In this document: piece after piece, positions 37,340 through 46,795 of the stretch | Numbering within the stretch: the stretch's first letter is position 1 | Layout: each line of letters begins with the position of its first letter | Origin: Rhodobacteraceae bacterium HTCC2150 | Lineage (GTDB): Bacteria > Pseudomonadota > Alphaproteobacteria > Rhodobacterales > Rhodobacteraceae | Assembly: GCA_000169395.1 (NCBI GenBank) | Contig: AAXZ01000002.1 | Coordinates: 682,001 to 746,000 of the forward strand | Reading direction: 5' to 3' | DNA length: 64,000 nt | Notes under the pieces: model-generated | The model's database searches: none | The model's input: the letters and a program-made list of their open reading frames with translations, nothing else | What the model was told of the DNA's origin: nothing | Program-made: the position numbers and the translations under genes

Positions 37340-38710
37340 TTGAGTTTGGACAAATCTAAGACCCTCAAGGGCAATCTGGATCATGCAATTGATCTGTTCC
37401 AAAAAGGTGCCCACGAAGAGGCGCACAACATTTTTCGTGATCTCATTGTAATCGCACCGCAAACGGAAATGGCCTGGTCAGGGTTGGGCGCTGTCTTACG
37501 CAAACTTCAAAAATATGATGCGGCCGTCACGGCGCAAAAACATGCACATAATCTGGCCCCGAACAGTCTTTCGATCAAAAGCAACCTTGTGAATGCCTTG
37601 AACAACGCAGGCCGCCATAGCGAAGCCTTGCCTTTGGCGCAAAAGAACTTTCTTGCCAACAAGGGTGATGTGAGCTTCGTAAAAGCCTACGTTAAATGCC
37701 TCAAAGGAAACTGTCAGGCCGAACTGGCGGTAGAGATTGTAGATGCCTTCGTCGCCGAATTTGGAAATGACGCTGAACTTGCCGTCGATGTTTCCCTTGC
37801 TCGGCTTTATTTGGGGCAATTCACCAAAGGGTTTGAGGACTTCGAACAAAGATTTGAAAGCGGCGAAGTTGCGTTAAACAAAAAGATAGAAGCAAAACGT
37901 TGGCGTGGCGAAGATCTAGGCGGCAAAGACGTTTTGGTTTTCAAGGAACAAGGATTTGGGGATAACATCTGGTTTTCCCGATTTTTGCCCGCCCTACATC
38001 GCGAAGCAGGTGTTGTTCATATGGCCACGCAACGCCCATTGCTTAGACTGATGTCAAAATTCAATGGCATCGATAAGCTGTTGGAAATGAACCAAATCAA
38101 TCTTGATGATTATGATTATGTCTTGCCGATATGTTCGTTGCCCAAGGCGACAAAATTCAGTGACAAGGCACCGAAACCATCCCCCCAACCACTAAACATT
38201 CCTGATGACAGCCGAAAACGTGCCCGAACAATGTTGGGGCGTTATAAAGACGTGAAAAAGGTTGGTATCGTTTGGACCGGCAGCCTAACTTACAAATCGA
38301 ACCATTTGCGCAGCGTCGACATAAAACGGTTCCTAAAACTGGCTGAAATTCCCAATGTCCAGTTAATAAGCCTTTATAAAGGTGATGCCATTGAGGATCT
38401 AAAAACAAGTGGTGCAGAAGGGATCATTCTTGACGCCTGCAGCACCGACCGTGACTTTGCCGATACTGCCGCCATCATTGATGAACTTGATTTATTGATC
38501 ACCACAGATACGGGCGTTGTTCATGTGGCCGCGAACATGGGAAAACCCGTTTGGAACATGGTCACATATGAAGGATTTTGGATGTACGGTGCAGGAACAC
38601 GCACGCCTTGGTATCCAAGTATGCGAATTTTTAGGCAACCTGCAGAATTTGATTGGGACAGCGTTTTTGAAACGATTGAGATGGAATTACGGGATTTTGT
38701 GGCAAACTAA
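37340..38710 (+). CDS. TPR protein with a glycosyltransferase-like C-terminal domain
   Basis: A 456-residue protein. Residues 1-170 or so are tetratricopeptide repeats (LRKLQKYDAAVTAQKHAHNL and following). From about 190 the sequence matches the TPR-linked glycosyltransferase-41/9-like domain: EQGFGDNIWFSRFLP, VGIVWTGS and the C-terminal DLLITTDTGVVHVAANMGKP nucleotide-sugar block. Such proteins glycosylate surface or flagellar proteins, but the substrate is unknown. The start is a TTG at 37340 with GGAG nine bases upstream; no ATG lies before residue 40 or so. Confidence 0.8.
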   Translation: MSLDKSKTLKGNLDHAIDLFQKGAHEEAHNIFRDLIVIAPQTEMAWSGLGAVLRKLQKYDAAVTAQKHAHNLAPNSLSIKSNLVNALNNAGRHSEALPLAQKNFLANKGDVSFVKAYVKCLKGNCQAELAVEIVDAFVAEFGNDAELAVDVSLARLYLGQFTKGFEDFEQRFESGEVALNKKIEAKRWRGEDLGGKDVLVFKEQGFGDNIWFSRFLPALHREAGVVHMATQRPLLRLMSKFNGIDKLLEMNQINLDDYDYVLPICSLPKATKFSDKAPKPSPQPLNIPDDSRKRARTMLGRYKDVKKVGIVWTGSLTYKSNHLRSVDIKRFLKLAEIPNVQLISLYKGDAIEDLKTSGAEGIILDACSTDRDFADTAAIIDELDLLITTDTGVVHVAANMGKPVWNMVTYEGFWMYGAGTRTPWYPSMRIFRQPAEFDWDSVFETIEMELRDFVAN

Positions 38711-38711
38711 T

Positions 38712-39593
38712 TTAGATCGCTAATTTACCACGCATCAAAACATAACCCTGACCACCAACCTTGACGCCTGTAATTGCATCAGCTGGGCCCAATACCTCAA
38801 CCTTTGCTTGTCCAGGACGGCCAAGCCAGTGACCTTGCTCTGCAACAAAACTTTGATTTTTGATAAACCCATGGCGCCACAAATACGCCGCCATACAGCC
38901 GGTGGCAGACCCCGTAAAAGGATCTTCTGGCAAGCTGGGCGGTGCAAGCAAAAGACGTGAAAATGTGTCACCATTTGATGTTTCACCGCCAAGGGTCACC
39001 AGAAACGGTTCCATCAAATCCGCACGACTGGTTTCAGATGCGGCACGAAACTCGTGAAGTTTACGAACATTCATTTTTGCCCGTTTAAGGGCGATCTTGT
39101 CTTTCACAACAGCAATACAAAACGGGGTCCCCGTGGATACCACTTGTGGCGACCCGACAATCTCATTTGCGTCCAAGCCGTAAATATCAGCAATATCCGA
39201 GGCATCGAATTTGCGCCCAAAAACAGGGGCCATTTGTGTCATAGTGATTTGATCGCCATCCACATTGATCGGCATCACGCCCGCGCCAACCTCTAGAGTG
39301 AAATCAGCGTGACCATCCTGCAATTCGATCAATCCGCGATCCAACAATGAGGCCACCGTCGCAATTGTAGGGTGCCCTGCCATTGGAATTTCTTTATCGG
39401 CCAAATAATAGCGTACACCAAAATCAGCTATGTCCGAACCCACCATATAGGCACATTCTGCAAGTGACGTTTCGCGCACCAGCGCCAATCGTTGATCAAT
39501 TGTAAGATCGGCAGCGCCATGAACGACAACGCAACCATTGCCACCAAACGGGGTGTTCGCAAAGGCATCAACCCAATCAAACGTATAGGTCAT
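38712..39593 (-). CDS. PhzF family isomerase-like protein
   Basis: A 293-residue protein of the PhzF family (diaminopimelate-epimerase fold). The N-terminal DWVDAFANTPFGGNGCVVV and ECAYMVGS blocks with the family's conserved glutamate region, and GHPTIATVASLL, are visible. PhzF acts in phenazine synthesis; here no phenazine genes are near, and most such homologues have no known substrate. Its ATG overlaps the stop of the DUF1150 gene by one base (TAATG), so it is co-translated with it. The 3' end abuts the convergent TPR gene. Confidence 0.9.
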   Translation of the reverse strand: MTYTFDWVDAFANTPFGGNGCVVVHGAADLTIDQRLALVRETSLAECAYMVGSDIADFGVRYYLADKEIPMAGHPTIATVASLLDRGLIELQDGHADFTLEVGAGVMPINVDGDQITMTQMAPVFGRKFDASDIADIYGLDANEIVGSPQVVSTGTPFCIAVVKDKIALKRAKMNVRKLHEFRAASETSRADLMEPFLVTLGGETSNGDTFSRLLLAPPSLPEDPFTGSATGCMAAYLWRHGFIKNQSFVAEQGHWLGRPGQAKVEVLGPADAITGVKVGGQGYVLMRGKLAI

Positions 39594-39820
39594 TAGTGAA
39601 CAGCAACCGGTGCAAGGTCATTTGAACGCGCTAAGGCAAACGCCATCGCACGATCGCGTACCAAGGCCAAACGCTCGCCATCTTCGGAATGAACAGCATA
39701 GATTTGATCGCGCCCTTCGGCTTGATCACGCAAATCTTCGGGCAACTCGGCAACCTCTACGGAACGGATGTAAACGATCCGATCGGGGCCATCTTCTTCA
39801 AATTCATATGGTGTTTCCAT
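39593..39820 (-). CDS. DUF1150 family protein
   Basis: A 75-residue soluble acidic protein matching DUF1150, a short family found in alphaproteobacteria directly downstream of Hsp20 genes. The block RIVYIRSVEVAELPEDLRDQ and the C-terminal LALVRDRAMAFALAR are characteristic. Its function is unknown; constant pairing with Hsp20 hints at a heat-shock role. It is 26 bp after the Hsp20 gene and overlaps the PhzF gene. Confidence 0.88.
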   Translation of the reverse strand: METPYEFEEDGPDRIVYIRSVEVAELPEDLRDQAEGRDQIYAVHSEDGERLALVRDRAMAFALARSNDLAPVAVH

Positions 39821-39846
39821 GGTATCCCCCTCGAAAGAATCGTCAT

Positions 39847-40260
39847 CTATTTCTGTGTTATTTTGATGTTTTGCACAACAATTTCTGGTTCTGATTGATG
39901 TAGATCGACGTGCAGCAGGCCATTTTCCATCGTCGCACCAGAAACTTCAACGCCGTCTGCTAAAACAAAGCTGCGCTGGAACTGTCGTGCCGCAATGCCA
40001 CGGTGCAGAAAAATCCGCCCGTCGCTGTCATCCTCTTGACGACCTCGGATCAGCAATTGCCGGTCTTCTACAGTGATCGACAAGTCATCTTGGGTAAAAC
40101 CAGCAAGCGCCAAAGTAATGCGAAATGAACGCGCTGTAGATTGTTCGATATTAAAAGGAGGATATCCCTCATTACCCGATTTGGCAGTACGTTCCACCAA
40201 TCGTTCCAATTGTTCAAAACCCAACAAATAGGGATAGGCACCAAAAGCCAATTTTGTCAT
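39847..40260 (-). CDS. Hsp20 family small heat-shock protein
   Basis: A 137-residue IbpA-like chaperone. The N-terminal region (GFEQLERLVERTAK) is followed by the alpha-crystallin domain from about residue 37 to 125, with the FRITLALAGFTQDDLSITVE start and the LADGVEVSGATMENGLLHVDL end. It holds unfolded proteins for refolding. No clear sigma32 promoter could be read upstream. Confidence 0.94.
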   Translation of the reverse strand: MTKLAFGAYPYLLGFEQLERLVERTAKSGNEGYPPFNIEQSTARSFRITLALAGFTQDDLSITVEDRQLLIRGRQEDDSDGRIFLHRGIAARQFQRSFVLADGVEVSGATMENGLLHVDLHQSEPEIVVQNIKITQK

Positions 40261-40421
40261 GGGCGAAGTCCTTTCCAGTAAAGCGACCCAGCTAGATAGG
40301 CCCCATTTTGGCGACCTCTTAGTGTAAATATGGGATGGTGCCCGCCTAAGGACAAGAGCAGGCCTTTAAGATTTTCCTAAAGTCGATTAAATATATGCAA
40401 ACACTCATTGAATGGGGTCAT

Positions 40422-40646
40422 ATGGCTATGGACAGCGCGAGTGAGATGCCAAAAATTGAGGTTTTGCGGGTAAAACTCGCCGTGCTAAAACGCGAGCATC
40501 GCGATCTGGATGATGCAATTGAGGCCTTACAAGCCACGGCAAGGGCCGATCAATTAGCCCTAAAGCGGCTTAAAAAGCAAAAACTGTCTCTAAAGGACAG
40601 AATTTCCGTACTTCAAGACGAGATTACGCCAGATATCATTGCGTAA
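40422..40646 (+). CDS. DUF465 (YdcH-like) coiled-coil protein
   Basis: A 74-residue charged, helical protein of the YdcH/DUF465 type: LRVKLAVLKREHRDLDDAI and LKRLKKQKLSLKDRIS form a coiled-coil hairpin. The function is unknown. Three in-frame starts exist (40395, 40422, 40428); the one at 40422 was chosen for proximity to GGGG and the family length of about 70. It lies upstream of purE. Confidence 0.8.
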   Translation: MAMDSASEMPKIEVLRVKLAVLKREHRDLDDAIEALQATARADQLALKRLKKQKLSLKDRISVLQDEITPDIIA

Positions 40647-40732
40647 AAATGCACGCTGCTATATTGCCCCTTCTTTCACTGAATACTTTTGGTGAAAAAA
40701 TCTGACGATGGACTAGCCAAAAGGGCCACGCA

Positions 40733-41233
40733 ATGGGCGACGCAACAAACGACATCAAAGTTGGAATCATCATGGGCAGCCAATCTGACTGGCCAACCAT
40801 GAAAGAAGCCGCCAATGTTTTGGATGAATTGGGTATTCCCTATGAGGCTAAGATTGTTTCTGCGCACCGAACCCCTGATCGTTTGTGGGCATATGGTAAA
40901 TCCGCTGTAGATCATGGATTGAAGGTTATCATTGCTGGCGCAGGTGGTGCGGCGCATCTACCAGGAATGGTAGCGTCAAAAACACGGGTGCCAGTTGTGG
41001 GCGTTCCTGTCCAGACCAAGGCCCTGTCAGGTGTCGACAGTCTTTATTCCATTGTTCAAATGCCCAAAGGATTTCCAGTGGCGACCATGGCTATTGGTGC
41101 CGCAGGTGCCGCAAATGCTGGTTTGATGGCAGCGGCAATTCTGGCCAATGAAGACGATCAACTTGCTGTACGCCTTGATGATTGGCGTGCTGCATTATCC
41201 GCGTCTATTCCAGAGGAGCCAACAGATGACTAA
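40733..41233 (+). CDS. purE: 5-(carboxyamino)imidazole ribonucleotide mutase
   Basis: A 166-residue class I PurE that converts N5-CAIR to CAIR in purine synthesis. The signature [13 protein letters not shown] (residues 14-26) and [10 protein letters not shown] hold the catalytic serine and histidine. The purK start lies inside its last eight bases. The presence of PurK confirms the bacterial two-enzyme route. Confidence 0.97.
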   Translation: MGDATNDIKVGIIMGSQSDWPTMKEAANVLDELGIPYEAKIVSAHRTPDRLWAYGKSAVDHGLKVIIAGAGGAAHLPGMVASKTRVPVVGVPVQTKALSGVDSLYSIVQMPKGFPVATMAIGAAGAANAGLMAAAILANEDDQLAVRLDDWRAALSASIPEEPTDD

Positions 41234-42299
41234 GCAACTGCCTGCAGGTTCTGTCATTGGTATTCTTGGTGGAGGCCAACTTGGCCGCATGCTTTCTGTT
41301 GCCGCCTCGCGTTTGGGTTACCGAACACATATTTTTGAACCCTCAGCAGGTGCACCTGCCGCGCAGGTTGCCGATCAACTGACCACGGCCCCCTATGAGG
41401 ACAAAGACGCATTAACGGCTTTTGCAAACTCGGTTGATGTCATCACGTATGAATTTGAAAATATCCCGACTGCGGCCCTTGATGTGCTTGAAAAACTGCG
41501 ACCAATCCACCCTGATCGTCGTGCTTTAGCTGTTTCTCAGGATCGCTTGGCCGAAAAGCAATATTTGCAGTCCATCGGCCTTTCGGTGGCACCTTATGCA
41601 GAGGTCAATTTCGTTGACGATTTGCAAGCCGCAATGGCGGAAATTGGCGTGCCAAGCATCCTTAAAACACGTCGTTTTGGATATGATGGAAAAGGTCAGG
41701 TTCGCCTAAATACTGACAGCGATCCCGAAACCGCATTTACAGAATTGGCTGGCGCCCCTGCCGTTCTAGAAGGTTTCATTGAATTTGAGCGTGAAATTTC
41801 AGTGATTGGCACCCGCGCCGCAGACGGTCAGGTTGCCTGTTTTGATCCCGGTGAAAACGTTCATCTGGACGGTATTTTGCACACAACAACCGTTCCGGCC
41901 CAGATCAGTGGTCGCCAACGCATGGATGCGGTTCTTCTTGCCAGTCAAATCCTTACATCGCTGCAATATGTGGGTGTGATGGGCGTTGAATTGTTTGTGA
42001 CGAAATCAGGTTTGATCATCAATGAGATTGCCCCTCGTGTGCACAATTCCGGTCACTGGACACAACAAGGTTGTACCATTGATCAGTTTGAACAACATAT
42101 CCGTGCGATTGCTGGATGGTCTTTGGGTGATGGACAACGATTTGCGGATATCGAAATGTTGAACCTGATAGGCGACGACGTAGATAAATTGACAGATTTG
42201 GCAGCCACCCCCCACACATCAATTCACATGTATGGCAAAGCGGCTGTCCGCGCGGGTCGCAAAATGGGCCACGTTAATCGGGTAACATCAGTCCGTTAA
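41226..42299 (+). CDS. purK: 5-(carboxyamino)imidazole ribonucleotide synthase
   Basis: A 357-residue ATP-grasp enzyme that makes N5-CAIR from AIR, bicarbonate and ATP. The N-terminal [16 protein letters not shown] and the mid-protein [16 protein letters not shown]-grasp block are intact; [14 protein letters not shown] follows near residue 265. The ATG at 41226 follows GAGGAG by eight bases and overlaps purE; the longer upstream frame lies inside purE. The last 12 bases overlap the convergent lipase-like gene. Confidence 0.97.
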   Translation: MTKQLPAGSVIGILGGGQLGRMLSVAASRLGYRTHIFEPSAGAPAAQVADQLTTAPYEDKDALTAFANSVDVITYEFENIPTAALDVLEKLRPIHPDRRALAVSQDRLAEKQYLQSIGLSVAPYAEVNFVDDLQAAMAEIGVPSILKTRRFGYDGKGQVRLNTDSDPETAFTELAGAPAVLEGFIEFEREISVIGTRAADGQVACFDPGENVHLDGILHTTTVPAQISGRQRMDAVLLASQILTSLQYVGVMGVELFVTKSGLIINEIAPRVHNSGHWTQQGCTIDQFEQHIRAIAGWSLGDGQRFADIEMLNLIGDDVDKLTDLAATPHTSIHMYGKAAVRAGRKMGHVNRVTSVR

Positions 42300-43016
42300 T
42301 GCCAATCGTTTGATCGCTGCTCCATAAGTCAATTTTTGATCAAATTGACCATTCTGTAAAAACGCCAGTGTTTGCGCAATTACTATGGGATTGTTCATGA
42401 TGAACGTGTGCGTCACGGGCAAAACAATATGATCTGCCATGCCACTTACATGCGTGGAAACGATGGATACTTTTCCATCATCTCGGCCGGGTATCAGAAC
42501 GGAAAACACCGGGTTCAACGATCGCGAACCTGCGATCACGCCAACTGAAAAGTTCACGGGTCCCAATCGATCTGGTAATCCAGCCTCGCCCGTTTTCAAC
42601 TGCAAACCTGACGGTCCGTTTACCCAGCGAAATGGTGGTAAGGCCCCCAATTTGTCAACGATTTCTGATCCGTGATTGGGTGGCCCCAACATAACCGAAG
42701 TATCAATCTCAAATTCGGGATTAAGCTGGGTCCAATGACGTAAAAGAATGGCCCCCATAGAATGCGTAACGAAATGCACAGATTGATCGCCGCATTTTTC
42801 AACAGCCGGATCAATTGTCGCCCCTGATAGATGCTCGATCTCAACAGAAGTAGACCTAAAGCCCGCGTTTTCCACTTGATAGCCTTGCCGTTCCAACGTT
42901 TCTTGCATGACCAAAAACGAAGAATCAGACCGCGCAAGGCCGTGCAGCATCACAACGCAATTAGCGCTTGCGGCTAACGGAAATAGACCGAACATTAACA
43001 AAATCATAAATCTCAT
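42288..43016 (-). CDS. Exported alpha/beta hydrolase (lipase-like)
   Basis: A 242-residue protein with a signal peptide (MRFMILLMFGLFPLAASA, residues 1-18) and an alpha/beta hydrolase core. HGLARSD gives the oxyanion region, THSMGA the nucleophile serine (about residue 87), and PVTHTF the catalytic histidine (about residue 202). It is a triacylglycerol-lipase-like esterase of unknown substrate, probably periplasmic. It is convergent with purK, which it overlaps. Confidence 0.82.
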   Translation of the reverse strand: MRFMILLMFGLFPLAASANCVVMLHGLARSDSSFLVMQETLERQGYQVENAGFRSTSVEIEHLSGATIDPAVEKCGDQSVHFVTHSMGAILLRHWTQLNPEFEIDTSVMLGPPNHGSEIVDKLGALPPFRWVNGPSGLQLKTGEAGLPDRLGPVNFSVGVIAGSRSLNPVFSVLIPGRDDGKVSIVSTHVSGMADHIVLPVTHTFIMNNPIVIAQTLAFLQNGQFDQKLTYGAAIKRLALTD

Positions 43017-43097
43017 GAATCTAGTATAGTGCTTTAGCTGTCGTTTTATTAGGGTATGGATTGTGAAAACCCCTTACTTGACGCAAGGAAATGCCAA

Positions 43098-43529
43098 ATG
43101 AGAGTGTCGGTGCGCGCCCTAATTATGAAAGACGATCGTCTTTTGCTGGTGAATGCCTTTCAACGCAAAAAGTCTGATCTTTGGTGTGCGCCCGGGGGTG
43201 GTGCCAATGATCATGTTTCACTTGTCGACAACTTAATTCGCGAAATTCACGAAGAAACCGGTTTAACTGTTACGGTCGGTGATCCTGTTATGATTAATGA
43301 ATTTCACGCACCAAGTAACAAATATCATCAAGTAGATTTGTTTTTCCGATGTACAATTGTAAGCGGCGAGATCGACAACAACTGGATCGATCCAGAGGGT
43401 ATCGTAACCGAAAGACGTTTTTTTAGTCGCTCAGAAATGGACACCATCAGGTTCAAACCAGACAGCCTTGCAAAGGCGGCCTGGGGGGATGAGATTGTTT
43501 ATGATCCGTTAGAGTTGCTGATGCGTTAG
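43098..43529 (+). CDS. Nudix hydrolase
   Basis: A 143-residue Nudix protein, cleaving a nucleoside diphosphate linked to another moiety. The Nudix box reads GGANDHV...REIHEETGL; the catalytic REIHEE part is intact, but the first glutamate of the box is valine. The ATG at 43098 with AAGGA seven bases upstream is preferred; an ATG at 43056 has no proper spacing. The substrate is unknown. The stop overlaps the hemE stop by four bases, tail to tail. Confidence 0.85.
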   Translation: MRVSVRALIMKDDRLLLVNAFQRKKSDLWCAPGGGANDHVSLVDNLIREIHEETGLTVTVGDPVMINEFHAPSNKYHQVDLFFRCTIVSGEIDNNWIDPEGIVTERRFFSRSEMDTIRFKPDSLAKAAWGDEIVYDPLELLMR

Positions 43530-44557
43530 TCGCGCAGCGCGTCAATCATGCGTTGCACATTGTCTGGATCAGCATCCGGCGTTATTCCGTGACCAAGATT
43601 AAAGATGTGCGGCCCATTGGCGAAGGCTTTTTTGATGCGTTTCACCTCATCTACAAGGGCTTGCCCACCCGTCACCATGTGGCCAGGTGCAAGGTTACCC
43701 TGAACCGGCCCATCGCATTGAACATGTTTTGCAGCCCAATCCGCATCCGTAAATTGATCAATCGCAATACAATCAGCGCCCGTTGCCTTTGCAAACCCAA
43801 TATTCAAATCACCACCCCCACGTGGGAAAGCAATGATTGGTGTATTTGGATGCTTGGCCTTTAGCGCGGAAATGATGCGTTTTGCGGGTGCAAGGCTGTA
43901 TTTCAAGAACGCTTCGCCAGACAAAGATCCCGCCCAACTGTCAAATAATTTAACAACTTCTGCGCCTGCTGAAATCTGCGCAGACAGGTAATGAATGGTT
44001 GCCTCAGTGATGCGATCAATTAGGGCATCAAATACAGCGGGGTTTTCCATCATCAACGCATGCGCAGGTCCCTGATCTGGCGTACCACGGCCTGCGATCA
44101 TATAGGTGGCTACCGTCCACGGTGCACCAGCAAATCCGATCAGGGTGGTTTCAGCAGGCAATTCTGATTTCAATATCTTGATGGTTTCATATATCGGAGA
44201 CAGAGTCTCATCGATGTCTGCCACCGGACCAAGTTTACCAAAATCGTCAGCAGACGTAATGGTCGACAGTCGCGGCCCCTCACCGGTTACAAACCAAACA
44301 TCCGCACCCAGTGCCTGAGGAACAAGCAAGATATCTGCAAACAGGATTGCCGCATCAAATCCGTAACGTCGAATTGGTTGCAACGTGACTTCGGCCGCCA
44401 GTTCTGGGTTATAACATAGGGAAAGAAAATCACCTGCCTGTGCACGGGTTGCTTTATATTCCGGCAAATATCGACCTGCTTGACGCATCATCCAAATCGG
44501 CGGCGTTTCCAGCGTTTCACCAGCCAATACGCGCAACATTGTTTTATCCGTGGTCAT
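43526..44557 (-). CDS. hemE: Uroporphyrinogen decarboxylase
   Basis: A 343-residue enzyme that decarboxylates uroporphyrinogen III to coproporphyrinogen III. The family signature [17 protein letters not shown] is at residues 19-35, and [14 protein letters not shown] near residue 143. It diverges from hemC, with 87 bp between them, so two tetrapyrrole genes share one promoter region. Confidence 0.97.
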   Translation of the reverse strand: MTTDKTMLRVLAGETLETPPIWMMRQAGRYLPEYKATRAQAGDFLSLCYNPELAAEVTLQPIRRYGFDAAILFADILLVPQALGADVWFVTGEGPRLSTITSADDFGKLGPVADIDETLSPIYETIKILKSELPAETTLIGFAGAPWTVATYMIAGRGTPDQGPAHALMMENPAVFDALIDRITEATIHYLSAQISAGAEVVKLFDSWAGSLSGEAFLKYSLAPAKRIISALKAKHPNTPIIAFPRGGGDLNIGFAKATGADCIAIDQFTDADWAAKHVQCDGPVQGNLAPGHMVTGGQALVDEVKRIKKAFANGPHIFNLGHGITPDADPDNVQRMIDALRD

Positions 44558-44644
44558 CTGCGTTATCCTCTACCTATTGCCGCACCCCTATATTTCAATT
44601 CCATTTGGGTTGTGAGTGCAAATCGACCAGCATATGAATGCAAT

Positions 44645-45586
44645 ATGAAAAAATTTACGCCCCAGTCCCCGCTCAAAATCGGCACACGCGGTTCGCCTTT
44701 GGCCCTAGCCCAAGCGCATGAAACCCGTGATCGGTTATCCAAAGCCCACAATTTGGCCCCAGAAGCGTTTGAAATCGTGGTGATCAAAACCACGGGCGAC
44801 ATTGTACAAGATCGACCTTTGAAAGAAATCGGCGGCAAAGGCCTTTTCACCAAAGAAATCGAAGAAGCGATGTTAAGCGGCGACATCGACATCGCGGTGC
44901 ATTCCATGAAGGATATGCCCGTTGAACAACCTGATGGGCTAGCGATCACATGTTATTTGCCGCGTGAAGACGTGCGTGATGCATTTGTTTCGCTGTCAGC
45001 CGACAGTTTTGATGATCTACGACAGGGCGCGACCGTCGGCAGTTCCAGCCTGCGCAGACGCGCACAGCTTGCTCATCGACGCCCCGATTTAAACTTGGTC
45101 GAATTTCGCGGCAACGTTCAAACACGGATGCGCAAACTGGGTGATGGTGTCGCCGATGCAACGTTTTTAGCCATGGCAGGTTTGATCCGCCTTGGAATGA
45201 GTGACGTAGCCCGCCTGCCGCTTGAAACAGATGTGTTTTTGCCTGCGGTGGCGCAAGGTGCGATTGGTATTGAGCAACGAATCGGTGATTCTGTGATCAG
45301 TGAAATGCTTACCGCGATACATGATCAGCACACCGGCGATCTTTTGGCCGCTGAACGCGCGTTTTTGGCCCGTGTTGAAGGGTCATGTCAGACGCCGATC
45401 GCGGGACTTGCGGAAATCATCGATGGAAAACTGCATTTTCGCGCTGAAATCCTGCGCCCCGACGGTAGCGAAGCCATAACCGGCGCTGCAAGTGGCGAAA
45501 TCGCCGATGGGGCAGCGATTGGGCGCCAAGTTGCGGACGATTTATTAGCCCGCGCACCCACTGGATTTTTCGAATGGATGAAATAG
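44645..45586 (+). CDS. hemC: Hydroxymethylbilane synthase
   Basis: A 313-residue porphobilinogen deaminase that builds the linear tetrapyrrole. The N-terminal KIGTRGSPLALAQAHE block, the AVHSMKDMP block and the dipyrromethane cofactor cysteine (C248, in EGSCQTPIAG) are present. The open frame extends 55 residues upstream, but that part overlaps hemE and matches nothing; ATG 44645 begins the conserved N-terminus. A weak CGGCAA/TTGCCG stem lies just after the stop. Confidence 0.96.
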   Translation: MKKFTPQSPLKIGTRGSPLALAQAHETRDRLSKAHNLAPEAFEIVVIKTTGDIVQDRPLKEIGGKGLFTKEIEEAMLSGDIDIAVHSMKDMPVEQPDGLAITCYLPREDVRDAFVSLSADSFDDLRQGATVGSSSLRRRAQLAHRRPDLNLVEFRGNVQTRMRKLGDGVADATFLAMAGLIRLGMSDVARLPLETDVFLPAVAQGAIGIEQRIGDSVISEMLTAIHDQHTGDLLAAERAFLARVEGSCQTPIAGLAEIIDGKLHFRAEILRPDGSEAITGAASGEIADGAAIGRQVADDLLARAPTGFFEWMK

Positions 45587-45619
45587 CGGCAAGAAATTCA
45601 TTTTTTGCCGATTCCACCC

Positions 45620-45648
45620 TTGACGGGATCGTCTAGCAGCCGTACGAA
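45620..45648 (+). promoter_or_regulatory. Likely sigma70 promoter of tRNA-Met
   Basis: TTGACG (45620-45625) and TACGAA (45643-45648) are 17 bases apart, and the start would fall a few bases before the tRNA at 45662. The -35 is nearly consensus; the -10 is moderate. Confidence 0.5.
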
Positions 45649-45661
45649 CCCCTACGTTTTC

Positions 45662-45738
45662 GGCGGTGTAGCTCAGTTGGTTAGAGCAGCGGAATCATAA
45701 TCCGCGTGTCCGGGGTTCAAGTCCCTGCACCGCCACCA
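45662..45738 (+). tRNA. tRNA-Met(CAT)
   Basis: A 77-nt tRNA with the acceptor stem GGCGGTG/CACCGCC, discriminator A and encoded CCA. The anticodon arm is GCGGA-ATCATAA-TCCGC, giving the anticodon CAT. The body closely resembles the elongator tRNA-Met of alphaproteobacteria. A lysidine-modified tRNA-Ile2 also has CAT and cannot be excluded by eye, but the sequence favours methionine. Confidence 0.93.
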
Positions 45739-45754
45739 AACATCTTGTTTGGTG
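45734..45754 (+). other. Hairpin overlapping the tRNA-Met CCA end
   Basis: CACCAAAC (45734-45741) pairs perfectly with GTTTGGTG (45747-45754) around ATCTT. The left arm includes the last base of the acceptor stem, the discriminator and the CCA. No T-run follows, so this is probably a processing or termination-assisting trailer rather than a standard terminator. Confidence 0.5.
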
Positions 45755-45894
45755 CAACCTTCCCCAAATAACGAACAACCACTCAATCACACATGCTAAG
45801 TGATGCATCCAGAATGGCAAAATCGTGCCGTTTTTGGTTCATTGATGCCAAATTGGGCAAATTTACTCTTGGCGAACCAACCAAATCCCATCAT

Positions 45895-46779
45895 ATGACG
45901 GGGATGGTTTACCGCACGTTCAACAGTCTTTGGCATCATCTTCGATATCTGCCTCTATTTTCCGCTTTGTCGATTTCACGTGGGCGATCATTTGATCGTC
46001 GTTCCCGTGCTTTGGGCAGTCTGGCTGCGACTTTCTTGGTTCACTTTCCCATTCTGCGACGCCGATTTGACAAAGATGTCCTGACTGCATTTCCTGACAT
46101 GACAAGGAAAGAGCGCACTGAACTGGGCCGAAATATGGGTCACAAAATGGGTCGCACCCTATTTGAGATTTATCACTGCGCTCAGTTTCAAGCGCTACAA
46201 AACCGCCACACAGTTTCAGGGCCAGGTCTTGAAACGCTTGAACGTGCCCACGCCGAGGGGAAAGGTGCAATCATCGTTTCAGGTCACTTTGGTCAATGGG
46301 AAGCAATTCGTGCAGTTCTGAAATCAAAGGGAATGGAAACGGGCGCGGTGTACCGAAAACAAAAGAACCGCCATTACGAACGCCGTTTGTTTGCTGGGAT
46401 TGAACAAGGTGGTAAACCTATTTTGGAGACTGGCCAAGCAGGCACACGCGGACTTGTCCGGCATATCCGCAAGGGTGGGTTTGTCGCAATATTACTGGAT
46501 GAAAAACATGCAGACGGTGTACGGATGCCCTTCTTGGGGCATGATGCACTTACTTCATTGGCGGCGGCGCAAATGGCTTTGAAATACGATATCCCTATGG
46601 TGCCCGCTTACGGCACCCGTGTTGGTGATGGCAGCACGTTCACAGTGGATTTTGAAGCTGAAATCCCGCATACCGATGCACTTACAATGACACAGCAATT
46701 CAATGACAGCCTTTCGGCGCGCGTTCTAGCAAATCCCGATCAATGGTATTGGATGTTGCAACGTTGGCACAACGCTTAG
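45895..46779 (+). CDS. Lysophospholipid/lipid A acyltransferase family protein (LpxL-like)
   Basis: A 294-residue acyltransferase of the HtrB/LpxL family. The catalytic H-x4-E motif is HFGQWE in SGHFGQWEA, and LLDEKHADGVRMPFLG is the family's second block. It transfers an acyl chain to lipid A precursors or to a phospholipid at the inner membrane. Three in-frame starts are possible (45793, 45895, 45904); 45895 was picked because the first 34 residues of the longest frame do not look conserved. The ribosome site is unclear. Confidence 0.85.
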   Translation: MTGMVYRTFNSLWHHLRYLPLFSALSISRGRSFDRRSRALGSLAATFLVHFPILRRRFDKDVLTAFPDMTRKERTELGRNMGHKMGRTLFEIYHCAQFQALQNRHTVSGPGLETLERAHAEGKGAIIVSGHFGQWEAIRAVLKSKGMETGAVYRKQKNRHYERRLFAGIEQGGKPILETGQAGTRGLVRHIRKGGFVAILLDEKHADGVRMPFLGHDALTSLAAAQMALKYDIPMVPAYGTRVGDGSTFTVDFEAEIPHTDALTMTQQFNDSLSARVLANPDQWYWMLQRWHNA

Positions 46780-46795
46780 ATCAGAAACTTAGTTT

